Shown here: in pieces, positions 8,257-16,185 of the stretch | Numbering within the stretch: the stretch's first letter is position 1 | How the letters are laid out: each line of letters starts with the position of its first letter | The notes under the pieces: generated by a model | Databases searched by the model: none | What the model was told of the DNA's origin: nothing | The model's input: the letters and a program-made list of their open reading frames with translations, nothing else | Made by a program: the position numbers and the translations under genes | Origin: Zoogloea ramigera | GTDB lineage: Bacteria > Pseudomonadota > Gammaproteobacteria > Burkholderiales > Rhodocyclaceae | DNA: 35,191 bases | Direction of reading: 5' to 3' | NCBI RefSeq assembly: GCF_006539865.1 | Contig: NZ_BJNV01000053.1 | Location: forward strand, 1-35,191

Positions 8257-9681
8257 TTACTTGGCGTTATTCTGGAGGATCTGCAGGCCCTTGAGCAAAT
8301 TCACCGCCTGGGCGAGCTGGTAATCGTCCTTGCCGGCGAGCTCGAAGGGCGGCTTGGCCTCCTCGGCCTCGTCCTTGGGCTTGTCTTTGTCCTTGGCCTT
8401 GGGCGCGCTGTCTTTCTTGGGCGGCACCGGCACCGGCGCCGCTTCAACCGCCTTCGGCAGCTCAGGCTCCTTGCCGTTGCCCAGGTGGCGATCGAGGTCG
8501 GCCTCGCGCAGGCGATCGCGGGAAGCGCCACCGGGCGTCTCCTCGACGATGATGTCGGGCACGATGCCCTTGGCCTGGATCGAGCGCCCGTTTGGCGTGA
8601 AGTAGCGGGCCGTCGTGAGCTTGATGGCGGCGTTGCTGTTGAGCGGCAGAATGGTTTGCACCGAGCCCTTGCCGAAGCTCTGGGTGCCCATCACGACGGC
8701 ACGTTTGTGGTCCTGGAGGGCGCCGGCGACGATCTCGGAGGCCGACGCAGAACCGCCATTCACCAGCACCACCATCGGCACCGTCTTGATGGAGGCCGGC
8801 ACGTTGCGGATGTAGTCGTCGCGGGAACCGCGCAGGTAATCCTCGGGTGTCGCCAGATACTTGCGCTTCGAATCGTCGGCCCGCCCATCGGTGGACACCA
8901 CCAGCGCCTTGGGCGGCAGGAAGGCCGCCGACACGCCCACGGCGCCATGCAGCAGGCCGCCCGGATCATTGCGCAGGTCAAGCACCAGCCCCTTCATCTC
9001 GCCCTGCTTGACCAGCTTGTCCAGGTGCTGGACGAGGGACGCCGCGGTCTGCTCCTGGAACTGCACCACCCGCACGTAGCCAAAGCCCGGCTCGACGAGC
9101 TTCGACTTGACGCTCTGGACCTTGATCACCTCGCGGGTCAGCGTGACGACGATGGGCTTGTTCTCACCCTTGCGGGCGATCGTCAGCACGATGGTCGTCT
9201 TGGGCTTGCCGCGCATGCGCTTGACGGCGTCGTTGAGGGGCATGCCCTTCACCGACGTGTCGTCGAGCTTGATGATCAGGTCGCCGGCCTTGATGCCCGC
9301 CCGAAACGCCGGCGTGTCCTCGATCGGCGAGATCACCTTGACGAAACCATCCTCGGAGCCGACCTCGATTCCGAGGCCACCGAACTCGCCCTGGGTGCCC
9401 ACCTGCAGCTCCTTGAAGGCCTCGGCATCCAGATAGGCGGAGTGGGGATCGAGGTTGGAGAGCATGCCGCTGATCGCGTGGGTGATCAGCTTCTTGTCTT
9501 CGACCGGCTCGACGTAGCCCTGCTTGATGGCATTGAACACGTCGGCAAGATTGCGCAACTCTTCCACCGGCAGCGGGGCAAGCGGCGATTTGTCCGCGTT
9601 GGCCGAGAAATTGAGGCTGATGAGAACCCCGGCGCACAGCCCGGTGAAAACCAGGCCGGCTTGTTGAAGTTTACTGCGCAT
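8257..9681 (-). CDS. ctpA: Carboxyl-terminal processing protease (S41 family)
   Basis: An exported serine protease that trims or degrades periplasmic proteins from their C-termini. The start at 9681 (MRSKLQQAGLVFTG) is chosen because GGAGACAAT lies directly upstream and a signal-anchor follows; the frame continues 14 codons further. The 474-residue protein has an N-terminal hydrophobic segment, a PDZ domain (about residues 98-185, with FRAGIKAGDLIIKLD) and the S41 core with LRNDPGG, GGSASASEI (Ser313 predicted nucleophile) and QSFGKGSVQ (Lys338 predicted general base; the 25-residue spacing fits the Ser/Lys dyad of Prc). A Lys/Pro/Asp-rich low-complexity linker precedes the C-terminus. It is the first of three minus-strand genes. 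Confidence 0.95.
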   Translation of the reverse strand: MRSKLQQAGLVFTGLCAGVLISLNFSANADKSPLAPLPVEELRNLADVFNAIKQGYVEPVEDKKLITHAISGMLSNLDPHSAYLDAEAFKELQVGTQGEFGGLGIEVGSEDGFVKVISPIEDTPAFRAGIKAGDLIIKLDDTSVKGMPLNDAVKRMRGKPKTTIVLTIARKGENKPIVVTLTREVIKVQSVKSKLVEPGFGYVRVVQFQEQTAASLVQHLDKLVKQGEMKGLVLDLRNDPGGLLHGAVGVSAAFLPPKALVVSTDGRADDSKRKYLATPEDYLRGSRDDYIRNVPASIKTVPMVVLVNGGSASASEIVAGALQDHKRAVVMGTQSFGKGSVQTILPLNSNAAIKLTTARYFTPNGRSIQAKGIVPDIIVEETPGGASRDRLREADLDRHLGNGKEPELPKAVEAAPVPVPPKKDSAPKAKDKDKPKDEAEEAKPPFELAGKDDYQLAQAVNLLKGLQILQNNAK

Positions 9682-9944
9682 ATTGTCTCCGTCACGGCGG
9701 GCATCCGCTGCCTGCGCCATCACAGGCCCGGAATCGGGCCGATCTGAAAAGCGGAACGAGTATAAACCGGAAAGCCCTCATGCCCTTCTACAGGGCCGCA
9801 GAAGGCGCTTCCTTCGCCAGGGAGGCCCGCAAACCCACCGGGCTGCGCCACCCGCCGGCAGGCCGCGCCATGGCGTTCGGGTGAGACATTCACCACAGCC
9901 ATTTGGAACGGCACGGGCGCATGAAGGTTCAAAAGATGGTATTT

Positions 9945-9954
9945 TATAATATTA
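9945..9954 (+). promoter_or_regulatory. AT-rich promoter/operator of the ArsR-family gene
   Basis: A perfect -10 hexamer TATAAT (9945-9950) lies 29 bp before the GTG start of the regulator and overlaps the 8-bp palindrome TAATATTA (9947-9954), in an AT-rich island unusual for this GC-rich window. A palindrome on the -10 is typical of ArsR-family autoregulation. No good -35 is seen 17 bp upstream (TGAAGG at 9922-9927). The rest of the 298-bp gap from 9682 holds a TATACT-like box for ctpA on the minus strand (9764-9759) and otherwise nothing I can assign. Confidence 0.5.
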
Positions 9955-9979
9955 GTGTGTAGCGAAGCCCGCTTATTTC

Positions 9980-10294
9980 GTGGAAATCAACACTGTCGAC
10001 CTACTTGCCAAGCAGGAACACATCGAGACCGCCGCCCGCGCGCTCAAGGCCATCTCGCACCCGCTGCGCCTCAAGATCCTCTGCGTGATCGGTGGCGAGG
10101 AGGCCTGCGTGCAGGATATCGTCGACGCCGTAGGCACCTCGCAAAGCAACATCTCCCAGCACCTGGCTATCCTCCGCGACAAGGAAGTCCTCCTTACACG
10201 CAAGGACGCCAACCGGGTCTTCTACCGCGTCGGAGACCCGCGCACCCTGCAGCTGATCGCCATGATGCGTGAAGTATTCTGCCGGGACGATTAA
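9980..10294 (+). CDS. ArsR/SmtB-family regulator, SqrR/BigR-like
   Basis: A 104-residue winged-helix dimeric repressor. The start is GTG at 9980. The recognition helix region is VGTSQSNISQHLAILR (residues 51-66) and the wing is KDANRVFYRV. It lacks an ArsR-type CVC metal site. It has cysteines at 35 (LKILCVIGG), 43 and 101 (EVFCRDD, at the C-terminus). Cys35 and Cys101 are 66 residues apart, the spacing known for the redox pair of the sulfane-sulfur sensors SqrR (Cys41/Cys107) and BigR (Cys42/Cys108). The next gene is a rhodanese, as expected for a persulfide-responsive regulator. The assignment as a persulfide sensor is inference from cysteine spacing and neighbourhood. Confidence 0.9.
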   Translation: MEINTVDLLAKQEHIETAARALKAISHPLRLKILCVIGGEEACVQDIVDAVGTSQSNISQHLAILRDKEVLLTRKDANRVFYRVGDPRTLQLIAMMREVFCRDD

Positions 10295-10331
10295 GCCTCC
10301 CTGTCCTCTCCCCCAATCTGGAGTTCGTTTC

Positions 10332-10748
10332 ATGGAATTCATCCAGCAAGACTGGAACTGGGCCTGGGCAACACTTGCCGCCGTCAGCGGCACGCTGCTC
10401 CTGGTCACCTCCCTTCGCGGCGGCGGGCGCGGCGTTTCGCCGGCCCAGGCCACCCAGCTGATCAATCGCGAAGACGCCGTCGTGATCGACGTGCGCGAAG
10501 CCGGCGAGTACAACGCCGGCCACCTCCTCGACGCCCGCCACATTCCCGTGGGCGAGCTCGCCAAGCGCACCGCCGAACTCGAAAAGTTCAAGGACAAGCC
10601 GATCATCCTCAACTGCCAGAGCGGTGCCCGCTCGGCGTCGGCCTGTTCCATCCTGAGCAAGGCCGGCTTCGCCCGGGTGCACAACCTCGAGGGCGGCATT
10701 GCCGCCTGGGAGCAAGCCGGCATGCCGATCAGCCGCAAGAGGAAATAG
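10332..10748 (+). CDS. Membrane-anchored rhodanese-like protein
   Basis: A 138-residue protein with one N-terminal transmembrane segment (WAWATLAAVSGTLLLVTSL, residues 10-28) followed by a single rhodanese domain. The catalytic loop is CQSGAR with Cys95 as the persulfide-bearing residue; VIDVREAGEYNAGH (51-64) and the terminal GGIAAWEQAGMPI complete the fold. Rhodaneses transfer sulfane sulfur to thiol acceptors. The ATG at 10332 follows CTGGAGTTCG, a fair ribosome site; the frame is open upstream but earlier starts overlap the regulator gene. The order regulator-rhodanese-grxC-secB suggests one transcript. The active face may be cytoplasmic or periplasmic; the topology is not settled by the sequence. 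Confidence 0.92.
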   Translation: MEFIQQDWNWAWATLAAVSGTLLLVTSLRGGGRGVSPAQATQLINREDAVVIDVREAGEYNAGHLLDARHIPVGELAKRTAELEKFKDKPIILNCQSGARSASACSILSKAGFARVHNLEGGIAAWEQAGMPISRKRK

Positions 10749-10750
10749 CC

Positions 10751-11020
10751 ATGCAACCGAAGATCCTGATGTATTCCACCGCCGTCTGCCCCTACTGCGT
10801 GCGCGCCGAAGGTCTGCTGCGCAGGAAGGGCGTTTCCGAGATCGAGAAGGTCCGCATCGACACCGACCCCGCCCGACGCGACGAGATGATGGAGCGCACC
10901 GGCCGCCGCACCGTGCCGCAGATCTACATCGGCGACTTCCACGTGGGCGGCTGCGACGACCTCTTCGCCCTCGACCACGCGGGCAAGCTCGACCCGCTGC
11001 TGCGCGGCGAAGCCGCCTGA
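10751..11020 (+). CDS. grxC: Glutaredoxin 3
   Basis: An 89-residue class I glutaredoxin that reduces protein and glutathione mixed disulfides in the cytoplasm using glutathione. The active site CPYC is at residues 13-16, and TVPQIYIGDFHVGGCDDL carries the cis-proline TVP and the GG-C/D glutathione-binding segment. The gene starts two bases after the rhodanese stop, with GAGGAAA as ribosome site inside the end of the upstream gene. Location upstream of secB is common in proteobacteria. Confidence 0.96.
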   Translation: MQPKILMYSTAVCPYCVRAEGLLRRKGVSEIEKVRIDTDPARRDEMMERTGRRTVPQIYIGDFHVGGCDDLFALDHAGKLDPLLRGEAA

Positions 11021-11059
11021 CCCCTGACCGACCCTGATTTTTCAACCGGAACCACCACC

Positions 11060-11521
11060 ATGTCCGAAACCGCGCAACCCGTCTTCTCCATCGAAAAGCT
11101 CTACGTCAAGGATCTCTCCATCGAGGTGCCCAACGCGCCGCAGATCTTCCTCGAGCGCGAAACCCCGCAGATCAACGTCCAGCTGCGCACCGAGAGCAGC
11201 GGCATCGACGAGGGCATCTTCGAGGTCGCCCTCACCGTCACCGTCACCGCCCAGCTGCCCGAAGACAAGACCGTCTTCCTGGTCGAAGTGGCCCAGGCCG
11301 GCATCTTCCAGATCCGCAACGTGCCCCAGGAAGACCTCGAGCCGATCATGATGATCGGTTGCGCCAACATCCTCTTCCCGTACGCCCGCGAAGCCGTCTC
11401 CGACGCCGTCGCCCGCGCCGGCTTCCAGCCCGTGGTGCTCGCCCCGGTCAACTTCGAGGCCATGTACGCCCAGAACCGCCAGCAGGCCGCCCAGCCCGGC
11501 ACCGACGTTCCGATCCAGTAA
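11060..11521 (+). CDS. secB: Protein-export chaperone SecB
   Basis: SecB is a tetrameric cytoplasmic chaperone that keeps preproteins unfolded and hands them to SecA. The 153-residue length is normal. Conserved stretches are FSIEKLYVKDLSIEVPNAP at the N-terminus, FLVEVAQAGIF, and the helix region CANILFPYAREAVSDAVARA with GFQPVVLAPVNFEAMY. The stop codon TAA overlaps the ATG of the following SH3-like gene by one base. Confidence 0.97.
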   Translation: MSETAQPVFSIEKLYVKDLSIEVPNAPQIFLERETPQINVQLRTESSGIDEGIFEVALTVTVTAQLPEDKTVFLVEVAQAGIFQIRNVPQEDLEPIMMIGCANILFPYAREAVSDAVARAGFQPVVLAPVNFEAMYAQNRQQAAQPGTDVPIQ

Positions 11522-11973
11522 TGAACATGCGCCGCCTCACCGCCGCGGCGCTGTTCGGCCTGCCGTTCGCCTGCGCGGCGGCGGGCCTCGGCCCATCGGA
11601 TTTCCGCTCCCTCGCCGAACCGGCCATCCTCTACGATGCGCCCTCGAAGCAAGGCAAGCCGCTTTTCGTGATCCAGCGCCACACCCCGGTCGAAGTCGTC
11701 GTCAACATCGACCGCTGGACCAAGGTGCGTGAGCCCGCCGGCAGCCTGCTGTGGGTCGAACGCCGCGTGCTCGCCGAAAAGCGCACCGCCATCATCACCA
11801 CCGCCCGCGCCGACATCCGCCAGAAGCCCGAGGCCACCGCGCCGCTGGCCTTCGAAGCCGTCAAGGACGTCGTCCTCGAGCTCACCGACAAGCCCGCCGA
11901 CGGCTGGGTCAGGGTGAAGCATCGGGACGGCAGCACGGGTTACATCCGCATCAACCAGATCTGGGGCCTCTAA
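11521..11973 (+). CDS. SH3-domain periplasmic protein
   Basis: A 150-residue exported protein with a signal peptide ([16 protein letters not shown]) and two SH3-like segments. The first has [26 protein letters not shown] and the second [21 protein letters not shown], each followed by a typical closing strand ([37 protein letters not shown]). Bacterial SH3 domains commonly bind peptidoglycan peptides or modulate envelope proteins; the partner here is not known. The ATG overlaps the secB stop, and a second in-frame ATG lies at 11527. It sits between secB and gpsA with 1-bp overlap and 5-bp spacer, so all three are probably co-expressed. Confidence 0.85.
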   Translation: MNMRRLTAAALFGLPFACAAAGLGPSDFRSLAEPAILYDAPSKQGKPLFVIQRHTPVEVVVNIDRWTKVREPAGSLLWVERRVLAEKRTAIITTARADIRQKPEATAPLAFEAVKDVVLELTDKPADGWVRVKHRDGSTGYIRINQIWGL

Positions 11974-11978
11974 GCGCC

Positions 11979-12959
11979 ATGCGTATCGCCGTTTTCGGAG
12001 CCGGCGCCTGGGGCACCGCCCTCGCCCTCGCCTTCAGCCGCAACCACGACGTGGTCCTGTGGAGCCGCGAAGTCGACGAGATCGCCGCCCTCGCTGCCGA
12101 TCGCGAGAACCGGCGCTACCTGCCGGGCATCTCCCTGCCTGCCGAACTGCAGCTGAGCGACCACCTGGGCGACGCCGCCCAGGCCGATCTGCACCTGGTC
12201 GTCACGCCCCTCGCCGGCCTGCGCAGCACCGCCCGCGCCCTGCAGGCCGCCGCACCCGGCACGCCGCTGCTGTGGGCCTGCAAGGGCCTCGAAGCCGGCA
12301 CCGCCAAGCTGCCCCACCAGATCGTCGCCGAGGAGCTGGGCAGCGATGCCCGCTGCGGCGTGCTCACCGGCCCCAGCTTCGCCGTCGAAGTCGCCCAGGG
12401 CCTGCCGGCGGCCGTCACCATCGCCGCCCGGGATCTCGAATTCGCCCGCTATTGGGTGCATGCACTGCACAACAACCGGCTGCGCCTCTACGCCAACGAC
12501 GACCTCGTCGGCGCCGAGGTCGGTGGCGCGGTCAAGAACGTGATGGCGATCGCCGCCGGTGTCGCCGACGGCATGGGCTTCGGCCTCAACGCCCGGGCTG
12601 CGCTGATCACCCGCGGCCTCGCCGAGATCACCCGCCTGGGGGTCGCCCTGGGCGGTCGCCGCGACACCTTCATGGGCCTCGCCGGGCTGGGCGACCTGGT
12701 GCTCACCTGCACCGGCGACCTGTCCCGCAACCGCCGTGTCGGGCTGCTGCTCGCCGAAGGCAAGACCCTGCCTGACATCCTCGCCGCCCTTGGCCACGTG
12801 GCCGAAGGGGTCAGCACCACCCACGAGGTCGCCACGCTGGCGGCCCGCCTGGGCGTCGACATGCCGATCACCAACGCCGTCGATGGCGTGCTGCGCGGCA
12901 AGCTCGTCGCCCGCGAGGCGGTCGAGCAGCTTCTTGCCCGCGACCCGAAACAGGAGTAG
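11979..12959 (+). CDS. gpsA: NAD(P)H-dependent glycerol-3-phosphate dehydrogenase
   Basis: GpsA reduces dihydroxyacetone phosphate to sn-glycerol-3-phosphate, the backbone for phospholipids. The ATG at 11979 ([16 protein letters not shown]) begins directly at the dinucleotide-binding loop GAGAWGTA; the frame is open far upstream inside the SH3 gene but that part is not protein-like. The 326-residue length is typical. Other signatures are [19 protein letters not shown] and the substrate-binding segment [20 protein letters not shown] with the conserved lysine, followed by [22 protein letters not shown] (cited in part). It ends the run that begins with the ArsR-type regulator. A small GC hairpin lies just after it (12961-12973), without a T-run. 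Confidence 0.97.
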   Translation: MRIAVFGAGAWGTALALAFSRNHDVVLWSREVDEIAALAADRENRRYLPGISLPAELQLSDHLGDAAQADLHLVVTPLAGLRSTARALQAAAPGTPLLWACKGLEAGTAKLPHQIVAEELGSDARCGVLTGPSFAVEVAQGLPAAVTIAARDLEFARYWVHALHNNRLRLYANDDLVGAEVGGAVKNVMAIAAGVADGMGFGLNARAALITRGLAEITRLGVALGGRRDTFMGLAGLGDLVLTCTGDLSRNRRVGLLLAEGKTLPDILAALGHVAEGVSTTHEVATLAARLGVDMPITNAVDGVLRGKLVAREAVEQLLARDPKQE

Positions 12960-12987
12960 CGCCGCCCGGCGGCAATTCAGCAGCGCA

Positions 12988-13452
12988 TCACGCGCCGCCG
13001 GCGAACCCGGCCTGGCGCCAGGCCTCGTAGACCACAACCGCGGCGGCGTTCGACAGGTTGAGGCTGCGATTGCCGGGCCGCATCGGAATCCGCAGCCGGC
13101 GATCGTCGCCAAACTCGGTGTGCAGCTCGGGCGGCAGGCCGCGGGATTCCGAGCCAAACACAAACACGTCACCGGGCTCGAAGGCCACCTCCGCATAGCT
13201 GCGCCCGCCGTGGCTCGTCAGCGCAAAGATGCGCTGCCCGGCAAAGCCAGCCCGACAGCTCGGCCAGTCGTCATGCACAGTCACCACCGCCATGTCCCGA
13301 TAATCGAGGCCAGCGCGGACGAGCTGCTTCTCTTCGAGCGTGAAGCCCAGCGGTTTGACGAGGTGCAGCCGTGCGCCCGAGTTGGCACACATGCGCATGA
13401 TGTTGCCGGTGTTCGGGGGGATTTCCGGCTGATGAAGGACGACATGGAACAT
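12988..13452 (-). CDS. trmL: tRNA (cytidine(34)-2'-O)-methyltransferase
   Basis: A SPOUT-class methyltransferase that 2'-O-methylates the wobble base of tRNA-Leu isoacceptors with S-adenosylmethionine. The 154-residue length fits TrmL. Family motifs are PEIPPNTGNIMRMCANSG near the N-terminus, LVKPLGF, FGSESRGLP, and the trefoil-knot segment IPMRPGNRSLNLSNAAAVV. It is convergent with gpsA, with a 28-bp gap, and follows comF on the minus strand with 33 bp between. Confidence 0.95.
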   Translation of the reverse strand: MFHVVLHQPEIPPNTGNIMRMCANSGARLHLVKPLGFTLEEKQLVRAGLDYRDMAVVTVHDDWPSCRAGFAGQRIFALTSHGGRSYAEVAFEPGDVFVFGSESRGLPPELHTEFGDDRRLRIPMRPGNRSLNLSNAAAVVVYEAWRQAGFAGGA

Positions 13453-13485
13453 GGGCGCGGATTGTGCCTGCCCCGCCCCCGGCGA

Positions 13486-14196
13486 TCAACCCGGCGCCGG
13501 CGTGCGAGCCACGATGCGGTTCTCGACGCTTGCCGCGCCCACCGCCTTCAGCGTCCGGGCCAACTCGGCCAACGTCTCCCCGGTGGTCATCACGTCATCG
13601 ACCACCACCACCCGCAGCCCCTCCACCGAGCCCCGCACCCGGAAAGCCCCGCGCACATTGCCCGCCCGCGCCTTCCAGGGCAGCGCCGCCTGGGGGTGCG
13701 TGTCCAGATCCCGAACGATGCCGTCGAGACGCAGCGGAATGCCCCACGCGGCGGCCAGCGGCCGCGCCAGCTCGGCCGCCTGGTTGAAACCCCGCAAACG
13801 CAGGCGCGCGGGGTGCAGCGGCATCGGCACCACCAGGTCGGCCTGCGGGCATGGTGCCTCGGCCATCAACTCGACGAACAGCCGCGACAGCGAGAGCCGA
13901 TGCGCATACTTGAGCGCCTGCACCATCCGGTCGGTGGGAAACGCGTAATCGAACGCCGCACGACTGGCATCGAAGGGCGGTTGCGCACTCAGGCAGGCAC
14001 CGCAGATCAGCCCCTGATGCTGCTCGATGGCGCACACCGGGCACCGCGCCCGCCCCCGGCCCGGCAGCTCGGCACGGCAGTCATCGCAGAGCACTCCGCC
14101 GCCGCTCCCGGCACCGCAGGCAAAACACTGCTGGGGCAGTATGGCGTCGAGCGCACACCCCATCCAGCGACGCCAGCCAAGCGCTTGATTTGACAA
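13486..14196 (-). CDS. comF: ComF-family phosphoribosyltransferase-like protein
   Basis: ComF proteins have a cysteine-rich zinc finger and a PRTase fold and are required for DNA uptake in naturally competent bacteria. The protein shows four CxxC pairs in its N-terminal third (CFACG, CDDC, CPVC, CGAC), then LKYAHRLSLSR, VVPMPLHPARLRLRGFNQ and the PRPP loop VVVVDDVMTTGETL. Two starts are possible. The TTG at 14196 has GAAGGGG about 6-8 bases upstream and lies well behind a -10 on the minus strand. The ATG at 14163 (MGCALDAILPQQCF) matches typical ComF starts but lacks a good ribosome site. The gene is divergent from bioB. Confidence 0.92.
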   Translation of the reverse strand: MSNQALGWRRWMGCALDAILPQQCFACGAGSGGGVLCDDCRAELPGRGRARCPVCAIEQHQGLICGACLSAQPPFDASRAAFDYAFPTDRMVQALKYAHRLSLSRLFVELMAEAPCPQADLVVPMPLHPARLRLRGFNQAAELARPLAAAWGIPLRLDGIVRDLDTHPQAALPWKARAGNVRGAFRVRGSVEGLRVVVVDDVMTTGETLAELARTLKAVGAASVENRIVARTPAPG

Positions 14197-14229
14197 GTCC
14201 AGACCCCTTCAGGGAAACTAAAAGGCTTC

Positions 14230-14244
14230 GTAATTATAAATTAC
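14230..14244. promoter_or_regulatory. Dyad in the comF-bioB divergent promoter region
   Basis: The 15-bp sequence GTAATT-ATA-AATTAC is a perfect 6-bp inverted repeat with a 3-bp centre, in the AT-rich 65-bp gap between comF (minus) and bioB (plus). On the minus strand it contains TATAAT (14238-14233) with TGGACC 18 bp upstream, a plausible comF promoter. On the plus strand it contains TATAAA, a possible bioB -10 without a clear -35. It does not match the BirA operator (TTGTAAACC...) or the BioR box (TTATCTATAA-like) as I know them. A shared operator is inference. Confidence 0.45.
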
Positions 14245-14261
14245 AGCCAAAATAAGGGTCC

Positions 14262-15281
14262 ATGACAATGACCGCAAGCATCGCCCAAGCAGAGACGTGT
14301 TCCGGCGCATCAAGCGCCCCGACGACCCAGGGCAGCGCCGCCCCCGCCCGCAAGCGCTGGAGCGTTGCCGAAGTCGAAGCGCTCTTCGCGCTGCCCTTCA
14401 ATGATCTCCTGTTCCGCGCCCAGCAGGTGCACCGCGAGAATTTCGACCCCAACGCCGTCCAGCGCTCCACGCTGCTGTCCATCAAGACCGGCGGCTGCTC
14501 GGAAGACTGCGGCTACTGCTCCCAGTCGTCGCGCTACGACACCGGCCTCGAAAAGGAAGCCCTGCTGCCCCTCGACGAAGTGCTCGAAAACGCCCGCGCC
14601 GCCAAGGCCAAGGGCGCCTCGCGCTTCTGCATGGGCGCCGCCTGGCGCGGCCCGAAAGAAAAAGACCTCACCCCGGTGCTCGACATGGTCCGCGAGGTCA
14701 AGAAGCTCGGCCTCGAAACCTGCGTCACCCTGGGCATGCTCAAGGAGGGCCAGGCCGAAAAGCTGAAGGACGCCGGCCTCGACTACTACAACCACAACAT
14801 CGACACCTCGCCCGAGTTCTACGGCCAGATCATCACCACCCACACCCTGCAGGACCGCCTCGACACCCTCGACAAGGTGCGCGACGCCGGCATCAACGTG
14901 TGCTGCGGCGGCATCGTCGGCCTGGGCGAAACCAAGAAGAGCCGCGCTGCGCTGATCGCCGAGCTGGCCAACATGAACCCGCCGCCCGACTCCGTGCCCA
15001 TCAACAACCTGGTGCAGGTCGAAGGCACGCCCCTCGACGGCGCCGAGGCCATCGACCCCTTCGACTTCGTGCGCATGATCGCTGCCGCGCGCATCACGAT
15101 GCCCGAAAGCTACGTCCGCCTGTCGGCCGGCCGCCAGCAGATGGACGACGCCCTCCAGGCCCTGTGCTTCATGGCCGGCGCCAACTCCATGTTCTACGGC
15201 GAGCGCCTGCTCACCACCGACAACCCGGACGCCGACGCCGACGACAAGCTCTTCGCCCGTCTCGGCCTGAAGGCCGTCTGA
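14262..15281 (+). CDS. bioB: Biotin synthase
   Basis: BioB is a radical SAM enzyme that inserts sulfur into dethiobiotin in the last step of biotin synthesis. The 339-residue protein carries the radical SAM cluster CSEDCGYC (Cys79, Cys83, Cys86), preceded by [12 protein letters not shown] and followed by [13 protein letters not shown]. Further conserved parts are [24 protein letters not shown] and the C-terminal [13 protein letters not shown] lies 4-8 bases before the ATG at 14262; a second ATG two codons later is also possible. The N-terminal 30 residues are a low-similarity extension. bioC follows after 16 bp. Confidence 0.98.
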   Translation: MTMTASIAQAETCSGASSAPTTQGSAAPARKRWSVAEVEALFALPFNDLLFRAQQVHRENFDPNAVQRSTLLSIKTGGCSEDCGYCSQSSRYDTGLEKEALLPLDEVLENARAAKAKGASRFCMGAAWRGPKEKDLTPVLDMVREVKKLGLETCVTLGMLKEGQAEKLKDAGLDYYNHNIDTSPEFYGQIITTHTLQDRLDTLDKVRDAGINVCCGGIVGLGETKKSRAALIAELANMNPPPDSVPINNLVQVEGTPLDGAEAIDPFDFVRMIAAARITMPESYVRLSAGRQQMDDALQALCFMAGANSMFYGERLLTTDNPDADADDKLFARLGLKAV

Positions 15282-15297
15282 GCGCCGCCCCCAGCCC

Positions 15298-16182
15298 ATG
15301 ACCGCCCCCGACTTCCGGCTCGACCCGGGCCTCGTCCGGCGCCGGGCCGGCCGGGCGGCGGCGGGCTACGCGAGCGTCGACACCCTGGCCCGGGAAATCT
15401 CCCGGCGCATGGGCGAGCGCCTCGACTACATCCGCATCGAACCCCGCCGCATCCTCGACCTCGGCTGCGGCCCGGGTGCAGACCTGCCCGCCTTCGCACA
15501 GCGCTACCCCGGCGTGCCGCGCATCGCCATCGACAGCGCGCCGGCGATGCTGGCCCAGGCCCGCGGCGACACCGGCCTCCTCAAGCGCCTGCTGCGCTTC
15601 GGCAAGCCCGCCGAGCCCGACTTCGTGTGTGCCGACGCCACCGCTCTGCCGCTAGCCCGGGGCAGCGTGTCCTTCGCCTGGTCCAACCTCATGCTCCAGT
15701 GGCTGCACGACCCGCTGCCGGCGCTCAAGGAGATCCACCGGGTGCTCGAGGTCGGCGGCATGCTGATGTTCTCGACCCTCGGCCCCGACACCCTCAAAGA
15801 GCTCCGCGCCGCCCTGCCGCCCTCCGACGCCGAGCACCTGCACCGTTTCATCGACATGCACGACCTGGGCGACGCCCTCGTCGGCGCCGGCTTCTCCGAC
15901 CCGGTGATGGACATGGAGATGCTCACCGTCACCTACACCTCCCTCGACGATCTGCTCCGCGACCTGCGCGCCAGCGGCTCGGCCAACGCGGCCACCACCC
16001 GCCCGCGGGGCCTCGTCGGCAAGGGCCACTGGCAGAAGCTGCGCGCCAACTACGAGCAGCTGCGCCGCGACGGCCGCCTGCCGGCCACCGTCGAAGTCGT
16101 CTATGGCCACGCCTGGAAGGCCGCCCCCAAGGTCGCCGAAGACGGCCGTGCGATCGTCCGCTTCGAACGCAAGCCCGGCTGA
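15298..16182 (+). CDS. bioC: Malonyl-ACP O-methyltransferase BioC
   Basis: BioC methylates malonyl-ACP to start pimelate-moiety synthesis through the fatty acid pathway. The 294-residue SAM-dependent methyltransferase has motif I ILDLGCGPG (residues 52-60), the acidic IAIDSAPAMLAQAR region, FVCADATALPL and WSNLMLQWLHDPLPALKE, which is characteristic of BioC, and later LMFSTLGPDTLKELR. Its position directly behind bioB supports the biotin role over a generic methyltransferase. The other biotin genes (bioF, bioA, bioD, bioH) are not in the window. Confidence 0.92.
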   Translation: MTAPDFRLDPGLVRRRAGRAAAGYASVDTLAREISRRMGERLDYIRIEPRRILDLGCGPGADLPAFAQRYPGVPRIAIDSAPAMLAQARGDTGLLKRLLRFGKPAEPDFVCADATALPLARGSVSFAWSNLMLQWLHDPLPALKEIHRVLEVGGMLMFSTLGPDTLKELRAALPPSDAEHLHRFIDMHDLGDALVGAGFSDPVMDMEMLTVTYTSLDDLLRDLRASGSANAATTRPRGLVGKGHWQKLRANYEQLRRDGRLPATVEVVYGHAWKAAPKVAEDGRAIVRFERKPG

Positions 16183-16185
16183 GCC

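Noticed and set aside
8229-8259. A T-run (8253-8258) after a GC-rich stretch as an intrinsic terminator on the plus strand
   Set aside because: No plus-strand gene ends there and no stable stem precedes it; the T-run overlaps the ctpA stop codon on the other strand.
9683-9949. An 88-codon plus-strand frame in the ctpA-regulator gap
   Set aside because: Composition is Arg/Pro/Gly-rich with no ribosome site, and it overlaps the ctpA promoter region and the regulator's -10.
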